Shown: positions 1-18,409 of the stretch, in pieces
Position numbering within the stretch: position 1 is the first letter of the stretch
How the letters are laid out: each line of letters starts with the position of its first letter
Source of the DNA: Klebsormidium nitens
Lineage: Eukaryota; Streptophyta; Klebsormidiophyceae; Klebsormidiales; Klebsormidiaceae
Reading direction: 5' to 3'
DNA: 64,000 bases
Assembly: GCA_000708835.1 (NCBI GenBank)
Contig: DF237319.1
Span: 27,340-91,339, forward strand
Notes under the pieces: generated by a model
Databases searched by the model: none
The model's input: only the letters and a program-made list of their open reading frames with translations
Told to the model about the DNA's origin: nothing
Translations under genes and position numbers: made by a program

Positions 1-3000
1 TTGAGGGGCTTTGAGGGCTGAAACACCCGGCGGGAATTAGGGTCCAGTTGGCTCCGACACTCGCATTTACGAGCAAGCAAACCATCCGCTTGATTTGATA
101 CCTTGCAGAAAGGGTCACTTTTAGAACGAGCACTCTTTGACGGGCCTCTTGGCTTGCCATAGCGTGACCGACTTTTCCCCAGTCGTCTCCATAACCCTCC
201 CATCACTGAGCAGGAGACCAGTTCACTCGCCGATGATCGAAGATTCTGTGCTATGAGCCATGAGCCATTCCGTTTGAATCGTAGCCCCATCAAAACCCGA
301 GGATTTCACTAGGAGAGACAGAAAGGCTACAGGAAGCAGCCGGTGCGGAGATCGTCACAAGAAAAGTTTGAGAACGAGGGGGAGCGCAATCCCACATGTG
401 CGGTGTCCAGGCGGGCAGCTTCTGTGTGAAGTCGCCCAGGATGTCGCGCACGGCCGGGGGGGTGTTGAGGCTCAGCTGAGGGGCGCCGGGCGGACCGCCG
501 CCACGCTGAAGGGGGAAGCGGACCTGGGAAAAGGAAGAGCCCGTGTTCAAAAGGGCGCCTGTGACCCGTAACGCCTTGGCGACCAGACAGCCCGTATACC
601 GCAGTTCGGGTCGCTGAATCTGGTATCACGTCGTGCCGGAATTCGGCGACACAAGGGCAGAATGTTATGCGAAGTAGCTGCCGCGGGTACAACGTGGTTA
701 GCCGCCCTCTTTAAACTGGAGGTAGGAACTTGACGGACGACATCCACAAAAGCGGACGGCGTCGTTTCCCTGGTTGATCACAGTCTCGGACGGCATCGAC
801 AACCCTGGAAAAAGAACACCCTGACCCGTCCGATCGAGCTGGCAAGCACGCTGGCGAAGCCTACTCTGATTTGCAACTTTTTGAAAGCATTTGCCTCTCG
901 TGATTTGTGGTTTGTAGTTTGTTCTTCTCCCCCTTCCCAAACCACCGAACGCGTCCAGCCGTTTCGTTGCCTTCCTTCTCCTGATTGCAAACGGTTTCTG
1001 ACATGGAAAGCAACACGGAACACATGCAGAATGTCCAAAATGTCTTCCGTCGGCAAACTTGCCGGATCAAGAAAAGGATTGGCATCACGGACTGCGCCGC
1101 TTCCATACCGCACTCGTTACAAGGTGCAATCAAAGCGTGTTCGACTTGACTTACAAATAGTTGGACACGTGGGGTGGGTTGACTGGGGAGCGACAGCGCG
1201 GCAGCTGTTAACCTTGCGTATTGCTCTGGTTACAAAGTGTGTACTACAAGTCAAAGTGTGGGTCGCCGCACTTACAAAAAGTTGGACGCGGGGCGTGGGC
1301 TGGCCGGGGGGCGAGAGCGCGGCGGCGGTTGCCGCTGCGGGGCCATCTCGGCCACGAAGGAGGGCCTCAGGTGAGAGGTCGATGCCAGGTAGGGGGATCA
1401 CCATGTGCACCTCCTCTGGCTGCAATAGAAAAGGAGGGGTACGATCAGTAGTGAAAATCACCCCCGAAGAAAGAGGGCCTCGAGAGTAAGGTCGATGTCG
1501 GGGGAGGGGGATCACCATGTGCACCTCCTCTGGCTGCATTGGAAAAGCGGGGTACGAGCAAGAGCAGGAAATATCCCCCAACAGAGGCCTCGGGAGAAAG
1601 GTCGATGCCGGGGAGGGGGATCACGATGTGCACCCACGGTGTTGTTGGGGGGGCATCACGGGCAAAGACCACCCCCCTCTAGGTGATGGGAGTCCTTGGG
1701 CGGGGGGAAAGAATATGCACAGGGCGTCTAGCTGTCGTAACGAGTGCATTGCTTCTTTGGGATGATGCCAGGAAGGGGGGAGTAAAAGATTTAAAGGAAC
1801 CGGTGGCTAAGAAGCGACGGATGGGTGGGGTTCAGAAGGGGAGATAATTTCCTAGCCAACACGAGCTTGAAGAGATGTCCACAGCAACTTTGGATCACAG
1901 ATAACACGTTTTGAAAGAATGTTTACAAGTTCTCACCCGGTCGGGGCCCTCTGCCAGGCAGACCTCGAGGCCCTGCGAATAAAACAGAATCTGCGTCAGC
2001 CTAATCAGACCAAAAATGAGCGGAAAGAGAGCATGTTGGGTAATTTTGCTTCAAAGATGAAGATACCAAGTGAAGCTGAAGAATCCGAGTGTAAGCTACT
2101 CGAAAAATTCAATGTGGGATCGAGCTCTTGTTGAGGCGAAATGAAGAGCTTTCATTATGGGCTCTCTCGTGACAAGGCCTGATATTTGCCACCCTTCTAA
2201 TCTACTCGACCTCGTTTTCAAAACACGAGCCACCGGAAAACGTCTCTACATTGGGGAGCCCTGTTAGGCATTCTGTGATGAGCATGCCTTAACCCAGCCT
2301 AAAGTCACCCAGTAGACAGGGGCGCTCACTCACCTCAAGGTGGCCTATGGTGCTGATTTCGAACTTTATTCTGTCGTCCTGTAGTGCCTCCACCTTTCGC
2401 CGCTGGTACTGAACGTACAGCCGCCTGCAGTCACGTTCGTTCCATTGTAAGCCTTGGTACCGCAGAGTTTCTGGCGCATCCTTCTATTGGGAAGTCCCCT
2501 TTGGAGCCAAAACGTTTCTTTCAGGCCGTAGATGACTGGCTTCGTTGTGAGACTTTCTTTCTCGCGCAAGTGCTTGACAAAGCTGGAGGTTCGTAGCTCT
2601 GGTTGGATGACGTACGACTAACAGTTTGCCCATCATCCTTCCTCGCATATTTGACCAATGCTCTCAGCCGTGGCCTCGGCCTGAAGAGTCTGCCAAATGA
2701 ACGCTTCCTGTTGGACAATCCCTGCCTTTTACCAAATGACGGAGGTGGGTCCTTCATCATAAACAGCGGGTCTGCAGAGCCTAGGCTGCATCAGCTGCGG
2801 ATTTTCCCTGCGACTGAAATGACGTTCTTGAGGGAAGGGGAAAAGGCACTTCCCGCAGCAAATGCGAAAGAAAGTGAAATCCTGACGCTGCCCATGGCTG
2901 CAATTCAAAGATCTGGTTCAAAACTCCACGGCCAATCATCATTGTCCTTATTCTTGCACAAGTTTTCTTTCCTGCTGGATTCCTTTTTGAAAGAAATGCG

Positions 3001-4244
3001 CCAGTTTCTTAAAGGATGTGAGTGCATCTCCGTCCCTCACCTCAGAGCTAGGAGCATCCCCAGAAGGTTCGCCTCTTCTGGCACGTGTGGTTTCGAAATC
3101 ATGTCCACGTAAGGAACCACTCTGGGGGGATCAGTAGAGGCGTTGTCTGAAGGGGGCGGCAGCAGGGGCTGGAAGTCGCTGTTTTGGGGGGGGAAGACGA
3201 CGTCCGGGGGCAGGTTTGGCTGAGCTGCATTGTAAAGCACGTGCCCTGGTGGGGAGGGTGTGCAACGATGTCAGCAACAATCATTTCAGAATCAGAATCA
3301 GGTTTCACAGCCGCGCCAGGAAGGAGAAACTAAAGTCGCCCGACTTTTGGAGATTTTTGCAAGGCGTTGATCACTGCGCTGTTTATTCTAGTCCCAGTAC
3401 GAGCGACCTGTATGTCACATCCTGATACGCGTTTGCTAGACCACCCTACGCGCTTTGACTGGGTGGATGATTGACTACTGATAAGAGAGATACTGGTCTT
3501 TCTAGGAAGGGGCAGAAGTAAAAAGCTTACATTGCACGCTCTCAAGGCCGCAGGGGATGTGCACGATGAACCGGTCTGCGTATTCTGAGTGGGGGCTGCC
3601 CCTTCGTATCTTGTCAATCTGCACAGCCATGACAGAATGCTTACACTAAGGTTTCTGTCAAATTCCTCGTAATCTAGCCCTTGTCTCACGGCTGATGCTG
3701 CCCTGCCTCAGAGATGGTGCACAGTATTGTCAAGTTGGCTCTGTCAGTGACACAATGAAGGGCTCCGTGGTTTGAAGAGATCAAACATCTGCTTTCAATG
3801 CGTTTGCGTAGCATTCGAGGGACTCTGTTGGAAGAGCACTCTTCAGGACGAGACTCATAAGCGGCCGAAAGTGACAGTGGTACAAAGTATATCAAATCAG
3901 AGCCAAAGCACTTTGAAGGCTGAATGGATCACACCAGGAGTTGCTGCTCGCACTGTACCTGCTCATAACGCTGTCTTTTATCTTGCACTGAAGCAGGTCG
4001 GATAGAAAGCAGCCACATTTTTAAGCAGCTGCGGCAGCCTCCGTAATCACAAGCGCATACGTTCAGTGGCGCAGTTTAACCAAAGTGCCCTTAAGCTGTC
4101 CCGCAGTACGCCCAAGAAGAGGTGGTAATCAGAAGCCTACCACTATCGAAGGATCAGAGCCACCCTTCTTACCTTGAAGTGCAGGTCCTGATAGCTGCGC
4201 AATGCTGCCACTTGCACCGCAATCGACGGCTCCAGGCTGTCCAT
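1..4244 (-). CDS. BRE: BRE/BRCC45-like protein (BRISC/BRCA1-A complex subunit), 3' end outside window
   Basis: In animals BRE is a scaffold of the BRCC36 Lys63-deubiquitinase complexes (BRISC and BRCA1-A). Supported exons on the minus strand are 4244-4173 (ATG and the first 24 residues), 3618-3531, 3245-3041, 1419-1276 and one starting at 523. Joined exons 1-3 read ...DLHFK/IDKIRRGS...DRFIVHIPCGLESVQ/WHVLYNAAQPNLPPDVVF, matching the BRE N-terminal UEV-like fold (human DRFKLHIPY...KWDIIFNAQYPELPPDFIF). Exon 1419-1276 (VHMVIPLPGIDLS...TPRVQLF) and the exon at 523 (PQLSLNTPPAVRDILG) fit the BRE middle (FLLKLPVDFS, PKLYLSPRIEHALG). Phases agree at each junction I could join. I could not resolve the exons between about 3040 and 1420, nor the donor near 390. 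The start was chosen because residues 2-15 resemble the start of plant BRE proteins. Exon 1419-1276 lies in a decayed tandem duplication. Confidence 0.62.
1150..1340. repeat. Duplicated exon end plus 5' splice site, 120-bp spacing
   Basis: On the minus strand the end of the BRE exon (TPRVQLF then GTAAGT) at 1276 is repeated 120 bp further on, at 1156, again as TPRVQLF followed by GTAAGT. The second copy sits in the next intron, behind a plausible acceptor (GTTAACAG) near 1206. It could be a weak extra exon or a fossil; the frame VQLF/VRFPLQ continues correctly when it is skipped. Confidence 0.75.
1335..1680. repeat. Three imperfect ~112-bp tandem copies spanning a 3' splice site
   Basis: The block GGTCGATGCCxGGxxGGGG followed by ATCACxATGTGCACC recurs at 1377, 1490 and 1600, spacing 113 and 110 bp. 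Read on the minus strand, each unit is an intron end plus the first part of a BRE exon. The copy at 1419 has a pyrimidine-rich acceptor and an open frame. The copy at 1533 keeps the acceptor (CAATGCAG/CCAGAGG) but is frameshifted. The third is degenerate. This is a local exon-edge duplication inside the BRE gene, with the intact copy nearest the downstream exons. Confidence 0.8.
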
Positions 4245-13183
<8,939 letters not shown>

Positions 13184-14476
13184 GTTCATGGGAGGCGCGC
13201 AAAGGTTAGGTACACGAAAACGGAATATAGTACACGTCGATTGCTCAATCTGCAAAAGTTTTCACTTCAAGTCGACGAGCTTGATTCCAATTGGCGAGGA
13301 GTTGGATTGTCAATGCTTACAAGGTTAGAATCAGGCTGTGCGCTATATGCATGTGATTCGTTGCTGTGTGCATGACTATGATTTCGGAGTACTGTAGTAT
13401 ACGAGGTTACGAGAACTGCCTCGTTGAACTAAGCCAAGTCATCAACAAGATCGACCGATCGTCACTAATGGAATGCAACAGACGCTCGCCTTCCTTGTAG
13501 GTAGGCATGCAATTTACCTAGCATGCGAAACGGGCTTCAGATTTGCAACACTCATCGATCACTCGGTATAATCCCGTGATGCAAGGCGGCAAAAATGATG
13601 AAGAAGGAGCTGCATGGTGGCATGAGATCGAGTTGGAGCCCCATGGTGGCATGAAATCGCACCAGATCGCATGGTGGCATGAGATCACCGGATCGCAGCC
13701 TGCCTACAGTCTCTGGTGCCCTCAGCTCGAAGATTGTTTTCCGTGACGTGCATTACTGGTACGGTTCGCGTCGTACAGCAGTTGTAGGTAATGGGTTTTG
13801 ATTGGTCAAACTCGGCTGAAGCGCTGAAATGCGCTGTATGAGAGGCAGATGCCCGTACAGTAATAAATAATTTGAAATCTATGATTGGATTTCTCAGATC
13901 AACGGTATCAAGGCTCAAGCACGTAGCTTGGCCGCGATCTTGTTACGCGGCACGCTCAGATCGCGATACGTGGACGGTTTGCCCAACCGTCGATGACCTG
14001 GACAGCATATGGTCGTTTCGAACTTTGGATGGCTGAGAGCTGCTGGCAGAAGATCGGACGGTCGTAAGATGGTCTTGGTGGCGCCAAAAGCGTCAGCAGC
14101 GCCGCTTTCCACCTCGGACTGGCACGGGGTGACAGGTCACACCCAAAAGCTCATCATGCAACTTGCAAGCTGCTCTTCGTTCTTGCAGGCTTGCAATTCT
14201 GAAGCTATGCATGGGCAACTGTGCAGCAAATGTAGGAGGTGGTGAAGTGAAAGAGAAGGAGAAGCAGATCAGGGAGCCAGGAAGGAGGGGAAGCTTGGAC
14301 GAGCTGCGATTTGCAGGAGTGCTTTGGAGTGGTTGCTGATTGAAGTGGTTGTTGTGATTGCTGCAGGCTGCAAAAGCAGATCAGGGAGAGCCAGCTGTGG
14401 AGCTTCTTAGGTTTGATCTTGGCGACCACTCTGGTGATCTACTGATAGTTCGATCAGCCAGAGTTGTCCTGAAAAC
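13184..14476. other. ProRS 3' flank and SEP2 upstream region
   Basis: No coding exon supported. It holds three near-identical copies of CATGGTGGCATGAGATCG at 13613, 13642 and 13670 (spacing 28-29 bp). The part just before 14477 should contain the 5' UTR and promoter of the SEP2-like gene. Confidence 0.45.
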
Positions 14477-15639
14477 ATGGAGTGCACAGCAGCTGCAACA
14501 AGTCTCGGGGCCCCCCTTTCTTGCTTGGGAGGGGCGCAGTCAAGGAAGCTGGCTGCCCCATCACATGCATCATGGATCCTACCTGCATCTCTTAAGTCGT
14601 TCACCGGTACCCCTTTGAGCAGCTCAGCCCAGTCTCCAGCACTCCGATACAGATCAGGACAGAAGTCAGTTGTAGCAGTGATGGGAGGAGTGCCTCCCAG
14701 GCACTGCACCTTAAGAGAGTTTGGGGAAGGTGTTGACGATACTCAGCTTATGCTGAGACCAATCAGGGTCAGGGCTTCAAATGGAGGTGGAGAGGCTCCC
14801 CAGGCTACGGTCCTGGAGCTGATTGCAGCGAACGCTGAGGCGAGCGCGCAGGTGTCCAGTTTTGAGACAGTGGCGGGAAGGGCAGCGATGGTGGGTAGCA
14901 GGTCCTCTTGTTGATTGATCTGATTGCTTATGATCCTGGGAAGGATGTCTTAGCTTATGATTCCTGACAGGGGTCTGTGTGGATCTTATGATTTCCAGAA
15001 TTCACTTAAAGTTACAAGCGGAATCTGCTAGGAGGCAATCTATTGTGCAGGGCGCTTCTATCATCTACAGTCAAATATGATCCGTGTAGACCGATCTTGA
15101 TGGTTTGGTGGTTGATCTCTTCAGACGGCTTTGATGATGCCCATTGGTGTGATTCAAGTATGCTGTGTATTCTTGATCCAATCAGCTGTAATCTATGCAT
15201 AGCTGTGATTTATGCACCTCAGATGCACCTCACTAGGCTGCTTTGTTGATTAAACCAACAACCTGCCATTCTGTCACAGTCTTCTTCGGCCATCCTTTGT
15301 CTTCCATTATTTTGCTTATCCTGATCCGATGCTCCCTGTCATTTGCTTGCCTTGCAGATGGGCTTTCTGATGGCCACAGTGGATGAGTCTGTGACTGGAA
15401 CCAGCCTGTTCCAGGACATTAACGCGGACGCTCTTGTCCCCTTTTTGATGCTTCTGGCTGCGGTCTGCGCGGCAGCAGGGTCAGCGGCCTTGGCCTGGCG
15501 GGCATCGAACCATGTTGCTGGTATTCTGCAGAGGGGTTGTAGGAACATAGTGGACACTGCTGTTGACAATATCATCGAAGGGTTGTTCTTTGAGTCATCG
15601 GATGCTCAAGCTTGGGACTCCGAACAGAAGCAGGGCTAA
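14477..15639 (+). CDS. SEP2: Stress-enhanced protein 2 (SEP2)-like, two-helix LHC-like thylakoid protein
   Basis: Member of the light-harvesting-like family that accumulates under light stress in plants; thought to bind chlorophyll or protect the thylakoid. Exon 1 (14477-14890, 138 codons) joins exon 2 (15358-15639, 93 codons plus stop) in phase 0, giving 231 residues. The first ~70 residues are Ser/Ala-rich and look like a chloroplast transit peptide. HCTLREFG matches the CTLRSYG of Arabidopsis SEP2. The first membrane helix carries the pigment-binding-type motif FETVAGRAAM/MGFLMATVDE, which the intron splits exactly at the conserved methionine. A second helix follows (ALVPFLMLLAAVCAAAG), then the SEP2-like tail FVDS/IVDTAVDNIIEGLFF. 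Arabidopsis SEP2 is about 200 residues, so length fits. Upstream ATGs are absent in frame. Confidence 0.9.
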
Positions 15640-16754
15640 TGGGGGGGTTGTCCATGACCTGAACACAAGTAGAGGCTAGTGCGAGGGGTTTTGATCATTG
15701 GCCAGAACACTACCAGGGGTACAGGCAACGAGTTGGGGACTGTAAATAATTTTTTGTACAAAATAAATCCAGGTACAAGGTGTCAAACAGCTAGAGACTG
15801 CAGATCAGCTTTCGATTGTCAAGGTTGCAGCATATGCGTGCTAGAGTGTAGAGTACTGCAGATTATGTGCATAATAATTATGGTGACAAAGCAATCATTT
15901 AGATGCAGCTTGTGACAGTAGAGCCACAAAGGAGCAGATGTTGTCTACATAACATAGTTAGTCATTCGAACACTAAATTAGAGTAGAAGGCTTGGATTTG
16001 GCTTTGAGTGCACATTGCTTACTGTTTGAAAACAGCAAACCATCAGTCTGAGCAAAGCAGCTAATCAGCTGCAAAGTCTCTTGGGTTCTGCTTTCTCTGC
16101 TCAGTACCTGGGGTCAAGGATGCGAAGTTTCTTGATTTATTTTTTGTTCATGTCTTGGGCTCTCAGTCTTGGGTATTCAATTTTACATGTGCATATCATG
16201 GAGAATTCGCCCATCAATCAATCAAGTGATTGGGCCGCATTGCTAATCATGTCTAGGTAGGCGGAGACTTGCTTGATTTGTATACAGATCGGGGTATTCA
16301 TGTATGTTGGTAGGCAAGAAATACCATGGGTTAGTTTGTATTGGTTATCCTGAACAATTTAATTTCGACTGCGTGGCAGCGTGATTGATAGTAGTACGTT
16401 TAAATATGGTTCTGGTGTAACATGCCAGCTTGCAACACCAATGGATTGCATTGAATCAATGAGTCAGAAACATCAACCCGTTCAGGTGCTTCGAGTGGAT
16501 AGACAAGAGTCGATTTAAAGTATGTAAGATAGTTATGTATGCGGCACCCGTTACTTAGTATGATAATGTGGAATCAGTAAGCGCATCATTATGAGACTTG
16601 AATTTCTCAATGTTGAACGGAGAGCACATGCAGACCACAGTATCTATGTACATTTCTGATCCTCCTACAAGGTACACTTCTCAACTAGACGTTTCTTAGG
16701 AATCGTACCTTGGAAGCAATAACAAAACACAACTATCGCTAGCAGCCATCGGAC
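15640..16754. other. Convergent intergenic region SEP2 / ZNF593
   Basis: AT-rich non-coding DNA between two gene ends. A possible polyadenylation context (CTGTAAATAAT and AAAATAAAT) lies near 15740-15770 for the plus-strand gene. No exon or RNA gene seen. Confidence 0.5.
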
Positions 16755-18409
16755 TCAAAAGCTTACAGCCATGGGCGCGATTGAGATGCCAGGGGCGTTT
16801 GACGACCGTAACCTAGGCCCGTTGTCGGGCTTGCCCATGCCTGATGCTAGGTCGGCGTCAAGTTGCGTGTGTGGAGCTTCTTTTGCCAGAAGCTTTACCC
16901 TGAATGACAGCAAGTGCACAAAAACGTCAACCAGGAAGATCAACTAGAAAGAATCGGGCCATAAGATGGTTCACTGTTTGAAAACCACAGCTCTAGAGGA
17001 CTGGTTCGCGTGTTCGAGAGTTCGAGTGCCATACTCAACAAGGCTTCCAAAAGCATTATGGTGGTCAATCTCAAAGTGAACTGTGCCCGGCAGAACATAA
17101 ACGTACCTCCTTTTATGTGGCCGTGTTTCGTTGTGTTTCTCCCTTACATCAGCCGAAGAAAAGTGTCGACTGCAAGGACAAGAAAATTAAATCAGCCGAT
17201 GAAAAGCGTCGACTGCAAGGACAACAGAACGGGTGACGAAAAGGCTTCTTCTTCTCGGAACACAAGGATGGAAATCATGAGTTCAGTTTAAGAAGCTCGA
17301 AACCCTTCGTGTTGCAGGTTTGAAACATAGTCAATTACATACTAAATGCGCAGCAGTGTTGAAGAAAAGGGCTTGCAAAATGCATTGTGATTTGAGAGAT
17401 CAGTTGCTCCCCGTCTTCCTGACCCCCTTCTTTCAAATCTCTCAACGCAAGCAAGGCAAGTCTAAGCCCAAAGAGCCCCGAAGACCGTTGCAATCTAAAC
17501 CTGATGCCCTTCCAGATCACCCTGTGGACTACACTTCACAATCCGTCATGCCCCTGCCAAGCTCGCTCACCCAAGCATTCGAAACTCATATTCTGAGTCC
17601 ACAAATATTAGCACCCCATGCCCTACAATACCTGCAATCGGGCCCAAGCATTCTCAAAGATAGACAGCAAAAGCAAACCAACGATGAAAGTCAGTCACAG
17701 TGGGCAGAGTACCGCGCAAAGATGAACCCAGTGATAGTCTCACTCGCAAAGGAGGCAATAGTAAGCAAAATCAGCGATGAAACTTACTCGCAAGACAGCA
17801 ACAGCGGGCATGGAATGAGGAAACCAGAAATGGCACTTACTCGCAGTGGACGCAGTAGTGCTGCCCCATACCCGGCAGGTCCTCGTCCTTGTCATGGGCA
17901 ACCTTGGCGCCCGTGTCGGTCGCAGCTTTTAGGGCGTCATAGATCATATCGTCACGTGCAGTGGCGTCAAGGTGGGAAGCAGGGGAAAATAAAAGAGCGC
18001 ACAAAAGCCAGCATTTGATGCAGGCCAAACGGAACATGAATGATGCCTTTGACAATGAAAGTCTGCTTCACTTTTGATCCACATGCCAGAATGGAATCTA
18101 TTTGTCCTCCCCCAGAAGACCACCTTTCAAAGTGGTTCTAGCATCACGCTAACAGACATAGATGATTACGAACCCATTGGTAGCCTCTCAAAGTCGAAGT
18201 GATCAGCTTACAAAAGCTACCAAGAGCGGCTTTCATGTCGCACAAGAAAGCATTGTGACATCCAAGAACCAAATGGCAGGTAACAAGTAATCACAAGAGA
18301 GACAGCTTTGAAGGATATCTTTCCGCAGAAACTTCCCCCGGCTTGCTTGCTTGTGCAGTAACCCTTTCCCCCTCTTCCCTTTGTTTTTGTTGTTGGGACA
18401 ACGCCCCAT
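16755..18409 (-). CDS. ZNF593: ZNF593/BUD20-like C2H2 zinc-finger protein, four exons, complete
   Basis: In yeast Bud20 is a shuttling factor needed for export of pre-60S ribosomal subunits. Exons on the minus strand: 18409-18319, 17955-17841, 17169-17107 and 16899-16755 (414 nt, 137 residues; human ZNF593 has 134). The N-terminus MGRCPNNKNKGKRGKG is basic as in plant homologues. Then follow KFLRK/GDDMIYDAL and EDLPGMGQHYCVHC/DRHF, with a finger spaced C-x2-C-x12-H-x5-H. The family tail PHTQLDADLASGMGKPDNGP is present. Intron 1 is AT-AC with U12 signals; removing it restores the conserved KGDD. Introns 2 and 3 are GT-AG. A possible donor (GCT/GTAAGC) lies just before the stop, so the last three residues could differ. 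The acceptor of exon 3 is duplicated 43 bp upstream. Confidence 0.9.
17148..17227 (-). repeat. Tandem duplicate of ZNF593 exon 3 acceptor (43-bp unit)
   Basis: The block CTTGCAG/TCGACxCTTTTCxTCGG occurs twice, 43 bp apart: at 17191-17227 (decoy) and 17148-17184 (used). Choosing the upstream acceptor inserts 43 nt and brings an in-frame stop (GGC TGA), so only the downstream one yields the conserved zinc finger. Confidence 0.88.
17956..18318 (-). other. U12-type AT-AC intron (ZNF593 intron 1)
   Basis: The intron begins ATATCCTTC, an exact U12 AT-AC donor. It ends CCTTGAC, a near-consensus U12 branch site, with 11 bases from the branch A to the terminal AC. No AG acceptor lies between the branch and the exon. 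Splicing AAAG to GTGACGATATG gives Lys-Gly-Asp-Asp-Met, which matches plant homologues. Confidence 0.88.

Noticed and set aside
1156-1206. Extra BRE exon between 1276 and 523
   Set aside because: It has an acceptor and a GTAAGT donor, but skipping it gives a continuous family-like sequence while its own content merely repeats the previous exon end.
881-1489. 202-codon plus-strand open frame
   Set aside because: It is antisense to BRE exon 1419-1276 and to the duplicated block around it; the repeats themselves keep the frame open.
17320-18018. 232-codon plus-strand open frame
   Set aside because: It lies antisense to ZNF593 exon 2 and its neighbouring introns, has no recognisable domain, and the minus-strand gene is firmly supported by conserved zinc-finger residues and splice sites.
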